From Astrocystis sublimbata (lineage: Eukaryota; Ascomycota; Sordariomycetes; Xylariales; Xylariaceae), in contig JAJNNY010000065.1 in assembly GCA_022453515.1 (NCBI GenBank), forward strand, positions 124,001-188,000: a stretch of DNA of 64,000 nucleotides, read 5' to 3'. The notes beneath the pieces are model-generated. The model was not told the DNA's origin. It ran no database searches and saw only the letters and a program-made list of their open reading frames with translations. Positions 43,838 through 54,909 of this stretch are shown piece after piece. How positions within the stretch are numbered: position 1 is the first letter of the stretch; each line of letters begins with the position of its first letter. The position numbers and the translations under genes are program-made.

Positions 43838-46800
43838 GATGATGTTGATGGTTGATGGTTTTGATGTTGAGAAGATAGAATTAATGTTGATGGAATCGTA
43901 AAGAACTGCCCAGCAGTATGTGAAGAGAAAGAAATGAGAAAGGAAGAAGGGAGCTGATGAGAAGCGTTGCTTGTTTGGATGCTGATGTTGTGTGGAAAAA
44001 GAAGTCTCATTGTGAGCGGCGCGGCGCGCGACTTTATAGAAATTCTCAGACTTGAGGTCCTGCTGTTCGCCTCTCTATCTCGTCGCCCACGAAGAGGGCA
44101 TTACGGACTTGTTTCCTCCATGACAAGCTCCAGTGGCTTGCTGTCGTGTTTGCAAACTTTGCACTAATGCCGTGACTTGTTCATAGTCTAGGGTGGTAGA
44201 AACAGCCAGGGCGCGCTCTGCCCGCCGCACGGAGATCCATTATTGTTTTAAAACATTGGACGACGTCTCGTGCGGAATCAGGGAAACGTTGTTGAGGGTG
44301 AAGAATCGTTTTCATGCAACCCGGGTGCAGCGGCCGGCAGGCTTTGCGCGATATATCCCATGGACACCACAGGCAAATTCCGTCCAGTACCGACCTCTCG
44401 CTCCTCCAGCACCGCATACTACATAGGGGGTGGTTTAACCAACACATCCGAATCCATGACACCAACAGCTCTCGCCTATACATTCACATGTGTGCAGTAG
44501 ATACTGTAGATTTGGATGCCGACGAACTTCGACTCGAGATCGACGCTTTGACGAATGGGATTACTGTCCGTGGTCTAAGAAAAGTGAAGCAGCCCAGCAG
44601 AGAAGCTAGCTACGTTGCTAAGGATAATAGGGCTGGCTACCTCTGAAGCTAAAACAGAGAACCAGCGGAGCGGATAACCTTCTGCCGATGCATGTGATGA
44701 CTTCTTCTGCTATGACCAGCCCGCCTCGTAGGGTAGGATAGCATGGGGGGCATGGTCAAACGATCAAAGCTAACTTAACGCTTACCTTAAATGGCCTGGG
44801 CTGAGATCGACGGAACAGCTCTAGGGGTGGGTGCAGACCGTGCGGCGCCTGTGCTTTTCCAATCGGTGTTAGAGATATCCCATTGTGATTGGATCTTTCG
44901 ACACTCAGCTCAGCTTAGCCTTTAGCCCTTCGTGTGATGCAGAGGCCTATGGCATATCACTGACCATGCTCTATAAGTTTGCACAGCCACATGGGATAGC
45001 TTCGTTCCGGACAGAAGCAGCTAAAACACCCCATACCCACATTAGTTGGTGTCCACAAAAACAAGAAAACGAAAGGTTGCTGGGATGCAGACCTCTCGCT
45101 GGCTGCCAACAGTCTGAGATCAATATTCTGTTGTTAAATCACACTCAAAAGGTCAAGAAATAGTCATATAACAAAGGTTAGGAAGTTCATCTATAGCAGA
45201 AGCTCACTACCTACTAGGTAGGTAGGTAGCTAAACGAGTGCCAATAGCCTGTCAATGGCTGCCCAAGGTTGCCATAAACTGTGTTTACTGTAGACCTTCC
45301 CGTTAATACTTTCCGGCATTAGTCCTTGGCATGTACATAGTACACGGACTACGCCAGACTGGGCGCCGTCACCATGACCATGTCGTTGATCACACACTAC
45401 TCACTGCCTAGGTACCTAATTATCTTCTTAGGGCGAGCAATCAACTTGAAGAGGAGCAATTAGCAACTTGCCGGTTTCGTAACAGTCCAATGTGGTCACT
45501 CCCTAAGCCACTTCGGATCACCAACATTCGTTCATTGGCTGAAATGGAAGCACATTACCCAAAGGGCGAGAAGAGGGTTATATAGCTCCTCACCTTTATT
45601 GGGTTGCAGTTCAGGGATCAGGGGGGGGACTATAACCTGACACACATCTTGCAGATTCTGAAGGCATAATAATCGTGAAGTTGAACACTATCGTTGTCAC
45701 CCAACATCTCCAGCGCATAGCTCAATATCATCAAGTTATCGGACGGAACAGCCCACGGGGCGATTACACTTGGTAGCCCCTATGCCAGGCATAATGGTGA
45801 GACATTTCTTCCGTGTGTTTATGGGCGTAGGCACCCCGTGGAGTGCCCCCTTGATAATTAAAGAAGAAAATTATTCGACGGAACTTTGCGTGGCAGTGGC
45901 GCTAGGAGGAAGTCATTTACGCGATGCGCAACACCCGTCAGATACATTTCGCGATGCGGTGATCCACATCTTCAAAACCCCTTGGCATAGAAAATACTTT
46001 GCGTTCTTGCCTTTGTTAATGCAGCTGAGCTCAAAACATAACTACGTTGCATGTCATATAGCGTTGTTTAGCAGCCAGACGACCAACTCCGTTTCGTATG
46101 AGACGGCGCGCTCGGGACATGGCCTTAATTGCCTATGTCCCGCTATCAATCTTCGGCCCGTGTGAGCGTAGAGACAATTCTCCAGAGTTTGGCCCTTATG
46201 GTATCAACAGCTTTTATAGGCCATAGTTGGTTGCGTGAATATTGTGTGGCCCTTGTGATATTCACAGACTTGCATGATCAAAACGATAATAGCTAGGGCG
46301 GATGTCAGCTCAATCAATGAGAGATAGGTTTGAGGTTTCTCGGAACGCTACTATTCATAATGTTTTAATCCTTATCGAGACATCTGGCGCGTGTGCAACG
46401 CTTGCCCTTTCCTTGCACACAGTTATTTAATTATACACGTTAGAATCGGTGATATATACACAGTTGGAACGCCATTGATTGTAATGTGCCAATTCCGTGA
46501 TGTGTTAGAGGCAACCTTGGCCAAAGTGGAAGGATAATCATAAATGTCGAAATAAGCAATCAATCTTTCATTATTTGTGAAGTCAGGTTGACATTGTACC
46601 TGCAATACTGCCTTACGAAGCACCTGTACGAGATAACGCATCCAGCTGTCGATATATTACCACGTTTCGTATGTATCACTAGAAAGTTGAATATATAATA
46701 CCATTAGTCCTTGATGTACAGTCATCGCTACGGTTCTCGATAAAACAGCGGAGCCTAATCTACCCCTGATTACCAAGTTTTTCATGCCTTCACTAGATGG

Positions 46801-47073
46801 GAGTAATTGATAGTATTTTATTCTGCAGTTTATATTAGTTAAAGAGGGGGGTAGGTTTAATCATGTCTACTCTTTCACAGGCCGGAAATTACTTAATATC
46901 ACGTCACGTAGTGTCGTTTTAGGTAAATTATAATTTTCTTCTATTCAAATCTTGGGGAACTAAATAAGAAACAATACTATTGTGTGAATGACTGATTGAT
47001 GGCCGCATTATATGTAAAATGCCTGATATGACAGCGTCTCTAATTTCTTGAGATGCCTATCAGCGAAATCAAC
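43838..47073. other. 3.2 kb gene-poor, AT-rich region
   Basis: Contains the GEgh16 promoter at the left and the 3' flank of the four-cysteine secreted protein at the right. No gene is supported between them. The stretch from about 45.6 kb onward, especially 46.2-47.05 kb, is clearly AT-richer than the rest of the window and full of TA dinucleotides. A CCTACTAGGTAGGTAGGTAG palindrome-like run is at about 45213-45230. An open frame at 45770-46165 has no ATG near its start and no recognisable domain. Confidence 0.5.
44033..44038 (-). promoter_or_regulatory. TATA box of the GEgh16-family gene
   Basis: TATAAA on the minus strand, in CTATAAAGTC, about 200 bp upstream of the start codon. A CT-rich tract lies between the two. 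Confidence 0.5.
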
Positions 47074-47532
47074 TTACTTTGGTGCAAGGGCTGAGCAAAC
47101 ATCAATTGAATCTTGGACGGCTTTGCCCAGGGGTGGACGATTGCAGTGACGTATTGTCATCTGTATATGCTTTGTGTCGAAAAGCTCAAAATGAGCAGAA
47201 CAGTAATCTCCCCCTGGTAACATCGGCATTTGAACCAGTCCAGTGGTACTGTAAAAGCTCTCCCTCGCTCCGAATTTCCTAACGTTGTAATCGACCTCGA
47301 CGAATTTAAGCAACCCTTCGTCGGGGTTAGTAACGCGCACACACAGTTGCGTTTTGTTCAGCTTGGTGTTATCGTTGATTGCGACTACCTCAGCATTTGG
47401 AAACACTAGCTCGTGGTTTGAGATTGTTGGAGGGAGGTAGGTACTACCAAAGCCAACATGAGCAACTTGTGCTAGGCCTCCGAAGGAAATAGAGCCAGCG
47501 AGCATGATTGAAGTAATAATAAGCGCAAACAT
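47074..47532 (-). CDS. Four-cysteine secreted protein, 152 residues
   Basis: Single open frame from the ATG at 47532-47530. The first ~20 residues (MFALIITSIMLAGSISFGGL) form a signal peptide. The mature part is mostly predicted beta strands (HELVFPNAEVVAIND, TQLCVRVTNPDEGLLKFVEV) with four cysteines, enough for two disulfides: QLCV, GDYCSA, RHCNRP and DVCSA. A TATATAAAA box lies about 105 bp upstream, which supports real transcription. I recognise no family; small size, secretion and even cysteine number suit an effector-like or cell-wall-surface protein. The stop codon TAA sits inside a perfect splice donor (AAA|GTAAGT), so the protein might continue into a downstream exon and be longer than drawn here. 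It is isolated in AT-rich DNA between gene-poor flanks. Confidence 0.65.
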   Translation of the reverse strand: MFALIITSIMLAGSISFGGLAQVAHVGFGSTYLPPTISNHELVFPNAEVVAINDNTKLNKTQLCVRVTNPDEGLLKFVEVDYNVRKFGARESFYSTTGLVQMPMLPGGDYCSAHFELFDTKHIQMTIRHCNRPPLGKAVQDSIDVCSALAPK

Positions 47533-49551
47533 GATGGGCTATTTTTTTTCTCTTGGTGCGTAACTGGGTAGGTAGCTTGTGTGTGTACTGGCTGACTGGT
47601 TGCCCTGGCTAAAGCATGGGCTGGAGTTATCATCTTTTATATACTGGGCCACGACGCAAGTCTTTTTCTCAATTGGTTTAATTGAATACAATACATGGTC
47701 AGTGGTCAAAAGCAACAGGATTATAACAATCGAATTGTTCTATGAAACAGGCTCATTATGCTTGAGCTGCTCAAAGCGAGTGTGGTGTCTCGGCTCAGGC
47801 TCTACAAACCTGTATGCAACCACCTAAGAACAATAACGAAGTATGAGAACAAAGCAGGCGAATAAACAGGACTGATAATTTTCAAGTACAGCTACCCATT
47901 GATCAGAGTTTAGGACCAAGAGCACATTGCCGCGTTGGTAGGAACAGCCAATAACGATGACCAAGTGGAAACTCGAAGCATTTCTATTATTATCAATTAT
48001 TTCTAGCCGCCCAACAACTGATTGGATACATAGATATTTGGCCGAAAGATGACCCCATACAAACTTGGTAGTCTAGTTATTAAGTCCCAACGACTTGCAC
48101 CTATGCACTTGTGAGTCTCGCCCAACTGCCGTGTAGTTGCACATGATGATACACGGCCATCGTGAGTCGAGACTCGAGACCTGCGGCTAATTCATTACAA
48201 GTTGAGGTGTCATTTTGCAGCTTCCTCGCGCTATCACTAAATCTACGAGTAATCGGTGGACATCTCTTAAAGATACCTATCTTAAGTGAAAGGTCAAATT
48301 GTTCGAAACGAACATGGCGTCTATTGCATATTAGATGGTGGAATTGGACGGTGCTAATTGGAGCATAAAGCTCACTCGAGGCCCAGACATCCAGGCCACC
48401 AGGGTTGGTCTTGCAGTGCTCATATACATATACACTGTATGATGGACACCAAATCGGATTAGCGCGCCCCCTTTCTCTGGTAGGTACTTAAAATATTAGG
48501 AAATCGTCTTGAACTTGCGAATAGTTATGTGGCTGCAATCTGTTACAAGATAAATGCAACATGAACCTACCTGGTAGATACATTTGCTATACTCATGCGC
48601 TATACGATGTATGGAATATCCCAACTACGATACGATGCCTTTGTTTTCATTCAACGGCGTATCCTTCAAGGCAGTCTGCGTCAAAGCCGTGTTCATGCCA
48701 ACAACACTTCAGCATTACAAAACGATGTGCAGCATGCTCCAATCATTAGACGTATGACTGAAAGTACCTTATTCAATATGTCTTCGGCCGCTGATTGAAG
48801 TTGAGCGACATTTTACATTCCTTTGGTAGACCAAGCCCGCAGGATACGCCAATACGCCGTCAGCGATTAGTACTTGGCGTCATGATGAACGATGACCTGA
48901 ACCTACCTCTGTCGCTTAAGCCTTGCTTGGGCGAACTCAGTAGAGTTCGATTGCTAGGGGGTGGCGAATTGCGGAGGGGAACCATTCCAAGACGGTTGGT
49001 TTATCTTGGCCGTGTCTTTCCCCTCATGATGATTTTCTTGGCGTATCGCACATCTGCAGTTGACGAGAGTCCTCCACGACTTGGCGTAAGTCCTCCAAGA
49101 CAAGCCAACATCCCGATTTGCGCGTATCCGACACCAACCGAGGACCAAGCGATGCTACTTGGACAGTAAGTAAGTATCTCGGTTCACGCTGCCGGCAACA
49201 TGCGAGCTGCCTGATAGAAGGACCCTGAGCGGCACAGCGTACCAATCATCGTGGTGTTCACCTGGTCGCCGGTTTGCCAAGCAGAGCATGGCTGCAACGC
49301 AGTGGTCTGGTGATCGTCCATGACAAAAGGAACTCCGGAAATCTGAAGCGTGAAAGCGGTCATACAAATATAAGCTTGCCCTGTCTTTTGGAATGTGGCC
49401 ATCCATCGCGAGTTGCCATACTTACCGCATCTCACCTTCTCCGATTCTGTGATGTGTGTGCGCTGTCGCTATATACACTCCGTGTGCATTTCTCCGCCCT
49501 GCAATATCGATCCCTCTTCCCGCTGCTGAGGTGAATACAAAATCTTTCGGC
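47533..49551. other. 2 kb spacer upstream of PTR2
   Basis: Holds the promoters of the four-cysteine protein (-) and PTR2 (+). Frames at 48.8-49.4 kb overlap on both strands, show no codon bias and match nothing recognisable. No gene seen. Confidence 0.55.
47635..47643 (-). promoter_or_regulatory. TATA box of the four-cysteine secreted protein gene
   Basis: TATATAAAA on the minus strand, 105 bp before the start codon; a close match to the fungal TATA consensus. Confidence 0.6.
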
Positions 49552-52031
49552 ATGGGTAGCCAGCCCATCGACGACGCCGATGTTACAGAGGGCAATGCGC
49601 CTGCACAGCAGCAGGTTGCAAAAGGCATCGAGGCACCTGAGGACAATTCATCCGCATTGGTAGAGAAGGCCTCAACGCATGACAAAGATGGAATTGCCTC
49701 GAATGGCGAGATCAGTCCAATTGCATCCAAGTCAGATGGGCCTCTCCGTGGTCCGAATGGTGAAGAGTACCCTTCAAAGGAAGACCTTGAGACTTTGCGT
49801 CGTGTGAAGGGTCATATCAGCCCTATCATATACACTATCGCGTTCATCGAGCTTTGCGAGCGTTTTGCGTACTACGGAACCACTGCTGTTTGTAGGCCTC
49901 TGCCAACATGATATCGTCTCATATACTAGACTTGTGCTAAGCATTACCGCAGTCGTCAATTTCATCCAGCAGCCCCTTCCACAAGGATCCACGACGGGCG
50001 CAGCAGGAACGTTTGGTCAACCCGGTGCGCTAGACAAGGGCCAACAGGCATCGACTGGTTTGGTCACCTTCAACAGCTTTTGGAGCTACTTGATGCCTTT
50101 ACTAGGTGCGTAGGTTCCTATGTGTCTTATGAGTGCTCACGTAGTCTTGTTATTGACATGCAATAAAGGCGGCTATCTCTCCGATACTTACTGGGGAAAA
50201 TATAAGACAATCCATGTTGCCATAGTAGGTAAGTCAGGCAACATTCATTTGATTCAATTGTGTTTACTATTTTGGCGTTTCGCAGCAGACGCCCCCTTGA
50301 GAAGTTTCAACGCTGACTGAACATGCTAGTCGCGACATTTGGTCACCTAATCTTGATTATCTCTGCGTTGCCTCCCGTAATCAAGAATCCAGATGCATCC
50401 CTCGGCATTTTCTCTCTCGGTCTTATTTTCTTCGGCATAGGCGTCGGTTTCTTCAAAGCGAACATTTCGCCCATGATTGCAGAGCAATACGAAGCCAGTC
50501 ATCCCCGGCCTGTTGTCGAGACCTTGAAGAGTGGCGAGCGGGTTATCAAAGACCCTATCCTGACAATCTCTGTGATCTACATGCGGTATTACTTCTTCAT
50601 CAATGTTGGTAGTCTCGTCGGCCAGATCAGCAGTATGTGACCCCTGCAGCCCTACATCACTATGGCCTTTGGCATGGCTCAGAGAGACAAAATAACTACT
50701 GACTGACACCTTTCTTTCATAGTGGTGTATGCAGAAAAATATGTCGGCTTCTATCTCTCGTTTACACTGCCAACTGCCCTCTTCCTCTTCTGCCCCCTCG
50801 TCTTGATAGCTTTCAAGAATAAGTACGTGCGTAAGCCCCCGACCGGTTCGGTGATCGGAAAGTTCTTCGGCCTCCTTGGGCTAGGAATGAAGGGCCGTTG
50901 GAGTCTCAATCCCGTTAGGCTTTGGAAAAACATGAGAGAGCCTGGCTTCTTCGAACGGATCAAGCCCAGTCATATTCCCGAATCTGAGCGCCCGGCTTGG
51001 ATGACCTTTGATGACATTTGGGTTGATGAAGTTCGACGCGGTCTGAAAGCTTGCCAAGTATTTTTTCTCTTCCCAATCTATTGGTTGCCCTACAATCAGC
51101 TGAATAGCAATCTCACATCACAAGCCGCAACTTTGGTGTTGGGCGGGGTCCCAAATGACGTGTACGTGAACTAACTTACTGTACCCTGTTCTTCTTGCAT
51201 CGCTTCTGAACAAATACTAAAGCGAATGCCCTATAGCATCAACAACCTCGATCCTATTGCATTATTGATTTTCATTCCAATCTTCGATAAACTATTCTAC
51301 CCTTTCCTTCGCAAGATGGGGGTCAACTTGACGCCAATCAAAAAGGTCACGATAGGATTCCTCCTCGGCACATTAGCCATGGTAGTCGGAGCAATCATCC
51401 AACATTACATCTACTGGAAATCCCCCTGTCGCGAAATCTCAGGTTACGGCTACGCTGCAGATTGCAAGGCGGCTCTTGGGTTCAACAGAACTGACAGCGT
51501 AGATGAGCGTGTCTACAAACCACCACTGACCGTTTGGGTTCAAACACCAGCCTACGTACTGATCGCTTTTTCGGAGATCTTTGCGTCCGTAAGCGATGCG
51601 AATCCCAATCCCCAGCACAACTCACGTGCCCGAAAATACCCCGACTAATAGTTTTGCAGATCACAGGCTTAGAGTATGCCTTTACGAAAGCGCCCTCTAA
51701 CATGCGGGGCTTCATCACTGGCGTCTTCTGGTTTGCGCAGGCCTTTTCCGCTGCCATCGCTCAGGCTTTCGTCCCCCTATCTACCGACCCGCTTCTTGTA
51801 TGGCTGTATACCACTGTTGCTATCATAGCTGCTGTAGGCGGGCTGCTCTTCCACTTCGCCTTTAGAAATCTCGACAAGGAGGAGGAGGCCCTTAACGCAT
51901 TGCCTAATAGCGTGTTCAAAGGCTCTAGAAACAAGGATGAGGACTTTGCGGCGGTCGAAGAGGCGCAAGCCGAGGCCGATCGAATCAGACATGCGCAGGG
52001 TCTAGATGAGAAACTTGGTACGAGCTCGTAG
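49552..52031 (+). CDS. PTR2: PTR2-type proton-coupled oligopeptide transporter
   Basis: Seven exons: 49552-49891, 49953-50105, 50169-50228, 50330-50632, 50723-51161, 51237-51588 and 51660-52031. They sum to 672 residues. A polar N-terminal region of about 80 residues leads into the POT/NPF family fold. The signature ExxERFxYYG is present at residues 100-109 (ELCERFAYYG), followed by VNFIQQPLP, GGYLSDTYWGKYKTI, FFKANISPMIAEQY, IYMRYYFFINVGSL, an extended cytosolic loop with PPTGSVIGKFFGL, FPIYWLPYNQLNSN and ITGLEYAFTKAP. About twelve hydrophobic helices can be counted. It imports di- and tripeptides with protons at the plasma membrane, for nitrogen nutrition. The acceptor before exon 3 is AAG. 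The C-terminus is charged and cytosolic (DEDFAAVEEAQAEADRIR). Confidence 0.92.
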
Positions 52032-52283
52032 GGTGACGAGGTAAGGGTCCGGAATCACAATAGTAAGTTTTGGGCTAAGATACAGTTTCTGAACGGTTGG
52101 TTTCACAATGGAATGACAGTAGAACGGGTTCATTGAACTCGTGTATATTTATTCAGGCATCTGAATAGTCTACCAAAAATGTCGATGTTTCAACGTCGGG
52201 CCGCCAGCGACACTGAACCTCAAATCAAATCAAATTGCCTAGAGCTGCATAGTGATCTTGGTCAGACCAGCACAATATGGCTC

Positions 52284-52514
52284 TCACGAGTCTCGCAAGT
52301 AAGATGGAAGTGGCTTCGTGCCCTTGGAGAGCGCGTTGCCGCCCATGCGCTCCCAAGGACTCCCGGATTTCTCATTGCCGCCGCCGGCTCCACTTGCCTT
52401 ATTCTCTTGGTCCTGGTTTGTCTGGGTATGGCTCTTGCTCGAGTCGCTTGTGTTTGCTGATGCATCAGAGCTTGAAGACTGCTTGGTTGGGTCTTTCTGG
52501 GATGAGGCAGACAT
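52284..52514 (-). CDS. Possible small hydrophilic protein, 76 residues
   Basis: The frame starts at ATG 52514-52512 in good context (GGCACCATGTC) and encodes a Ser/Gln/Asn-rich, probably disordered protein ending in a more conserved-looking segment (SGSPWERMGGNALSKG and a PLPSYLRDS end). It has no signal peptide, membrane helix or cysteines. The open frame extends upstream without a better start. It is compact, uses GC-richer codons than its flanks, and lies tail to tail with PTR2. I recognise no family; it could be a real small stress-type protein or a chance frame. Confidence 0.42.
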   Translation of the reverse strand: MSASSQKDPTKQSSSSDASANTSDSSKSHTQTNQDQENKASGAGGGNEKSGSPWERMGGNALSKGTKPLPSYLRDS

Positions 52515-53478
52515 GGTGCCAGCTGGGTACCGATAGGCTGGGATGGGGTGTGAAGACCGTTCGGATAGTGCGCAGCTACTTGCAGCTTGGTTGCCTTGCT
52601 TGAATGTGAGATGTTGTTTTGCTGTTGTATCGCGGTTGTGTTGTGGTTCGGTCGTAGTAAGTATAGAGTGGACGGGAGTGATGGGGTTGGTATGTTCGGA
52701 GCTGGGGGCTTCTTGCAGCAACAGCTACTTAAGTACCTACCTGTAGGCTATTTCTAAACTCGGTCTTACGGCATATACAAAGTATCCCTTGTGCATGGGA
52801 TGACCTAAGCACTCATTGAATCTGGATGGGCTATTGTGGTATTACACAAAGGGATGGACCAGGTCATTCGGAACCCTTGTCCCACAGCTACATGTGGTCT
52901 GCTGAGTCATCGTTCCAAGTATCGATTGAATTGTTTTGCATTGCGATATGTATTGGACTTTGCGAATGCAGGGTGTTTGATTGCTCGGTGGCAGGAACAA
53001 ATCGGTTGGCTATTGCGAAACGGACATGAATCTTTCACAGCGCAATCTAACACCCTTGACAACTCCAGGTAGCACGGTATCTCCGCCATCAATATGTTTG
53101 GTACTTCCCCAAGGGTTCTATGCCTGCAGCAGTTGGCATTAGAGGTGGGCAGCCTCCCTGGTTCTGGCAAACCAGACAATGTGGTTTGCGCTATCTTCGG
53201 CTCTGCTTGTCCCAAGGTAAGCGACTTGAGTGATTCTCTAAACCAAACAATTGCGAAAAGAGCTTCACGAGGAGAACAGATAGCTTCCTGATATGTTCGT
53301 TTCATTCGTCCAGCGAATTTGATCGACTACGGCCCTACATAAGCTTCAAGCAACTACTCCTCCACAACTTGTCAACGCTTCCAGAGGTCGACTAGGCATA
53401 CTGCGTTTGCTCTTAACTCGCCACAACTGCCTCCCTCAATCCCTATATTTGGACTGGCGCTTAACTCCATGGTCGCTC
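52515..53478. other. Spacer, no gene seen
   Basis: Roughly 1 kb between two minus-strand small genes. Overlapping frames at 52.8-53.3 kb on both strands lack support. A GGTACC/TACCTACCTGTAGG motif lies near 52733-52747. Confidence 0.5.
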
Positions 53479-54119
53479 CTATAGAGATCCGGCGAAACTC
53501 GCTCTTCTCTTGCGCAGCATGAGCCCGTCGTCGACCTGCAGCAATCGCTCCCTTTCCTGCATGCGCCATTCGATTCGAAGCCTACGCAGCCACTGATTCA
53601 TTCATTTGCACGTTAGTATGTATGTATGACGCTGTGCCCAAATTGCCGGGTCAAGATTTAGATGTATGTCTTACCAGTCGTGTGTGATGGGGCTCACGAC
53701 GAGGTAACTGGGTTTGGAAGCGTAATGTTCTCGGCTGTAGTCAGATAAGTTAAGTAGAATGTCCTCATTGTTGCCAAATCTTGGAATAAAAAAAGAGGGA
53801 CAAGAAAAAATTCAGACACAAACGACTGGCGAGCAAATGGAACTTACAGTGCGGAAATGTCGATGGTAGGTCGTTTGGGCTTGGGAGATAGAATTGGGGA
53901 TCTTATCGAGGCAGATGAAGAGGCTGTTGTGGTTGTGTTGGTTGACAACCTGTACTTCTTCTCCTTCAGATATGTTGGCGACGACACGTACGATTCTGAT
54001 AGAGAACCCCTGCGCGCGTCTGTCGACGCACTAGAGTGCTCGGCCGTGCCCTCGGAGTAGGTGGGAGAGGCTGAATAGGCGGAATATTCCTTTGGCGTGC
54101 TATAATACTTGTCCGCCAT
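53479..54119 (-). CDS. Unknown small protein, 144 residues, three exons
   Basis: Exons 54119-53848, 53734-53675 and 53581-53479 on the minus strand, joined with GTAAGT/CAG and GTAAGA/TAG splice sites; the second intron has a TACTAAC branch site. The lengths (272+60+103) close exactly to a TAG stop. The N-terminal ~75 residues are Ser/Tyr/Thr-rich and probably disordered (MADKYYSTPKEYSAYS). A Pro/Lys patch follows (SPILSPKPKRPTIDIS), and then a compact charged C-terminal helix (DWLRIEWRMQERERLL). The clean exon closure and the helical, non-random C-terminus are the reasons for believing it. No signal peptide or membrane span. Function unknown. Left as one exon it would appear as a truncated 91-residue frame. 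Confidence 0.7.
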
Positions 54120-54909
54120 TGCGCTTGCTGTGATAGATTGAGGATCGGCGATTGTATGTGCTCTGTCAGGACACCAAGGGGGCTCGCTCGTTCCACGTTG
54201 CGCTCGATGTTGACTCGACTTCAGACTCGGAGACGAAACTTGAACTGGCGATGAGTTTGGTGACTGCTCGTTGGGAGAAAAGAAAAAGGCAGGGAAATTT
54301 CCAAGTATAAATAATCAAATGAGTGAGTAGACCACACTTTTCGAGGGAGGGCATATCTCCAGATGATGAGGGAGTACTACAATGGATACGTAATCACGTT
54401 CAGCTACCTTACGTTTGAAGTCATGTGGGAATACCGCCAGAAGTGGCGATCATTTTGAGAGAATCCTCGATATCGTCGGAGCCATTCGAGTTCACTTTGC
54501 CGCCGTAATCTGCTTCGGCGTAACCGCCCAGTGCTAATGGCAGCGAATGGGCATAAAACCCGCCATCCAACGATAGACACGGAATGCACGTGAATAAGCA
54601 CGAGGCAGTTTCTGGTCATACCTCATGCTTCGATGGTGTTGGGCGTGTACAATCCTCAGTCACACCAAGATAGCTACCCTCTTCATTGCCCTCCTATGCT
54701 CGCCTTTGACGAGAACGTACTTGCGCCGTTGTTGAACTCGAATACTTCACTCCACGCAATGCAAATGTAAATGATTGGAAAGTTCAGTAGTCTTGGTCGA
54801 AACTCTACACACGTATCTCTATGGCATCGCCCGCTGTATCACGCCTTCTAAGGATCTTAGGAGCTCGCTTTCAAAGCCACATTACGTATCTGTCGCCCCC
54901 AGTCCAACT
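54120..54909. other. Spacer between two minus-strand genes
   Basis: Promoter of the 144-residue gene and 3' flank of the decarboxylase gene. No gene seen. Confidence 0.55.

Noticed and set aside
45770..46165. 131-codon frame on the + strand
   Set aside because: It starts at a non-ATG codon, lies in AT-rich DNA and shows no signal peptide, domain or promoter element.
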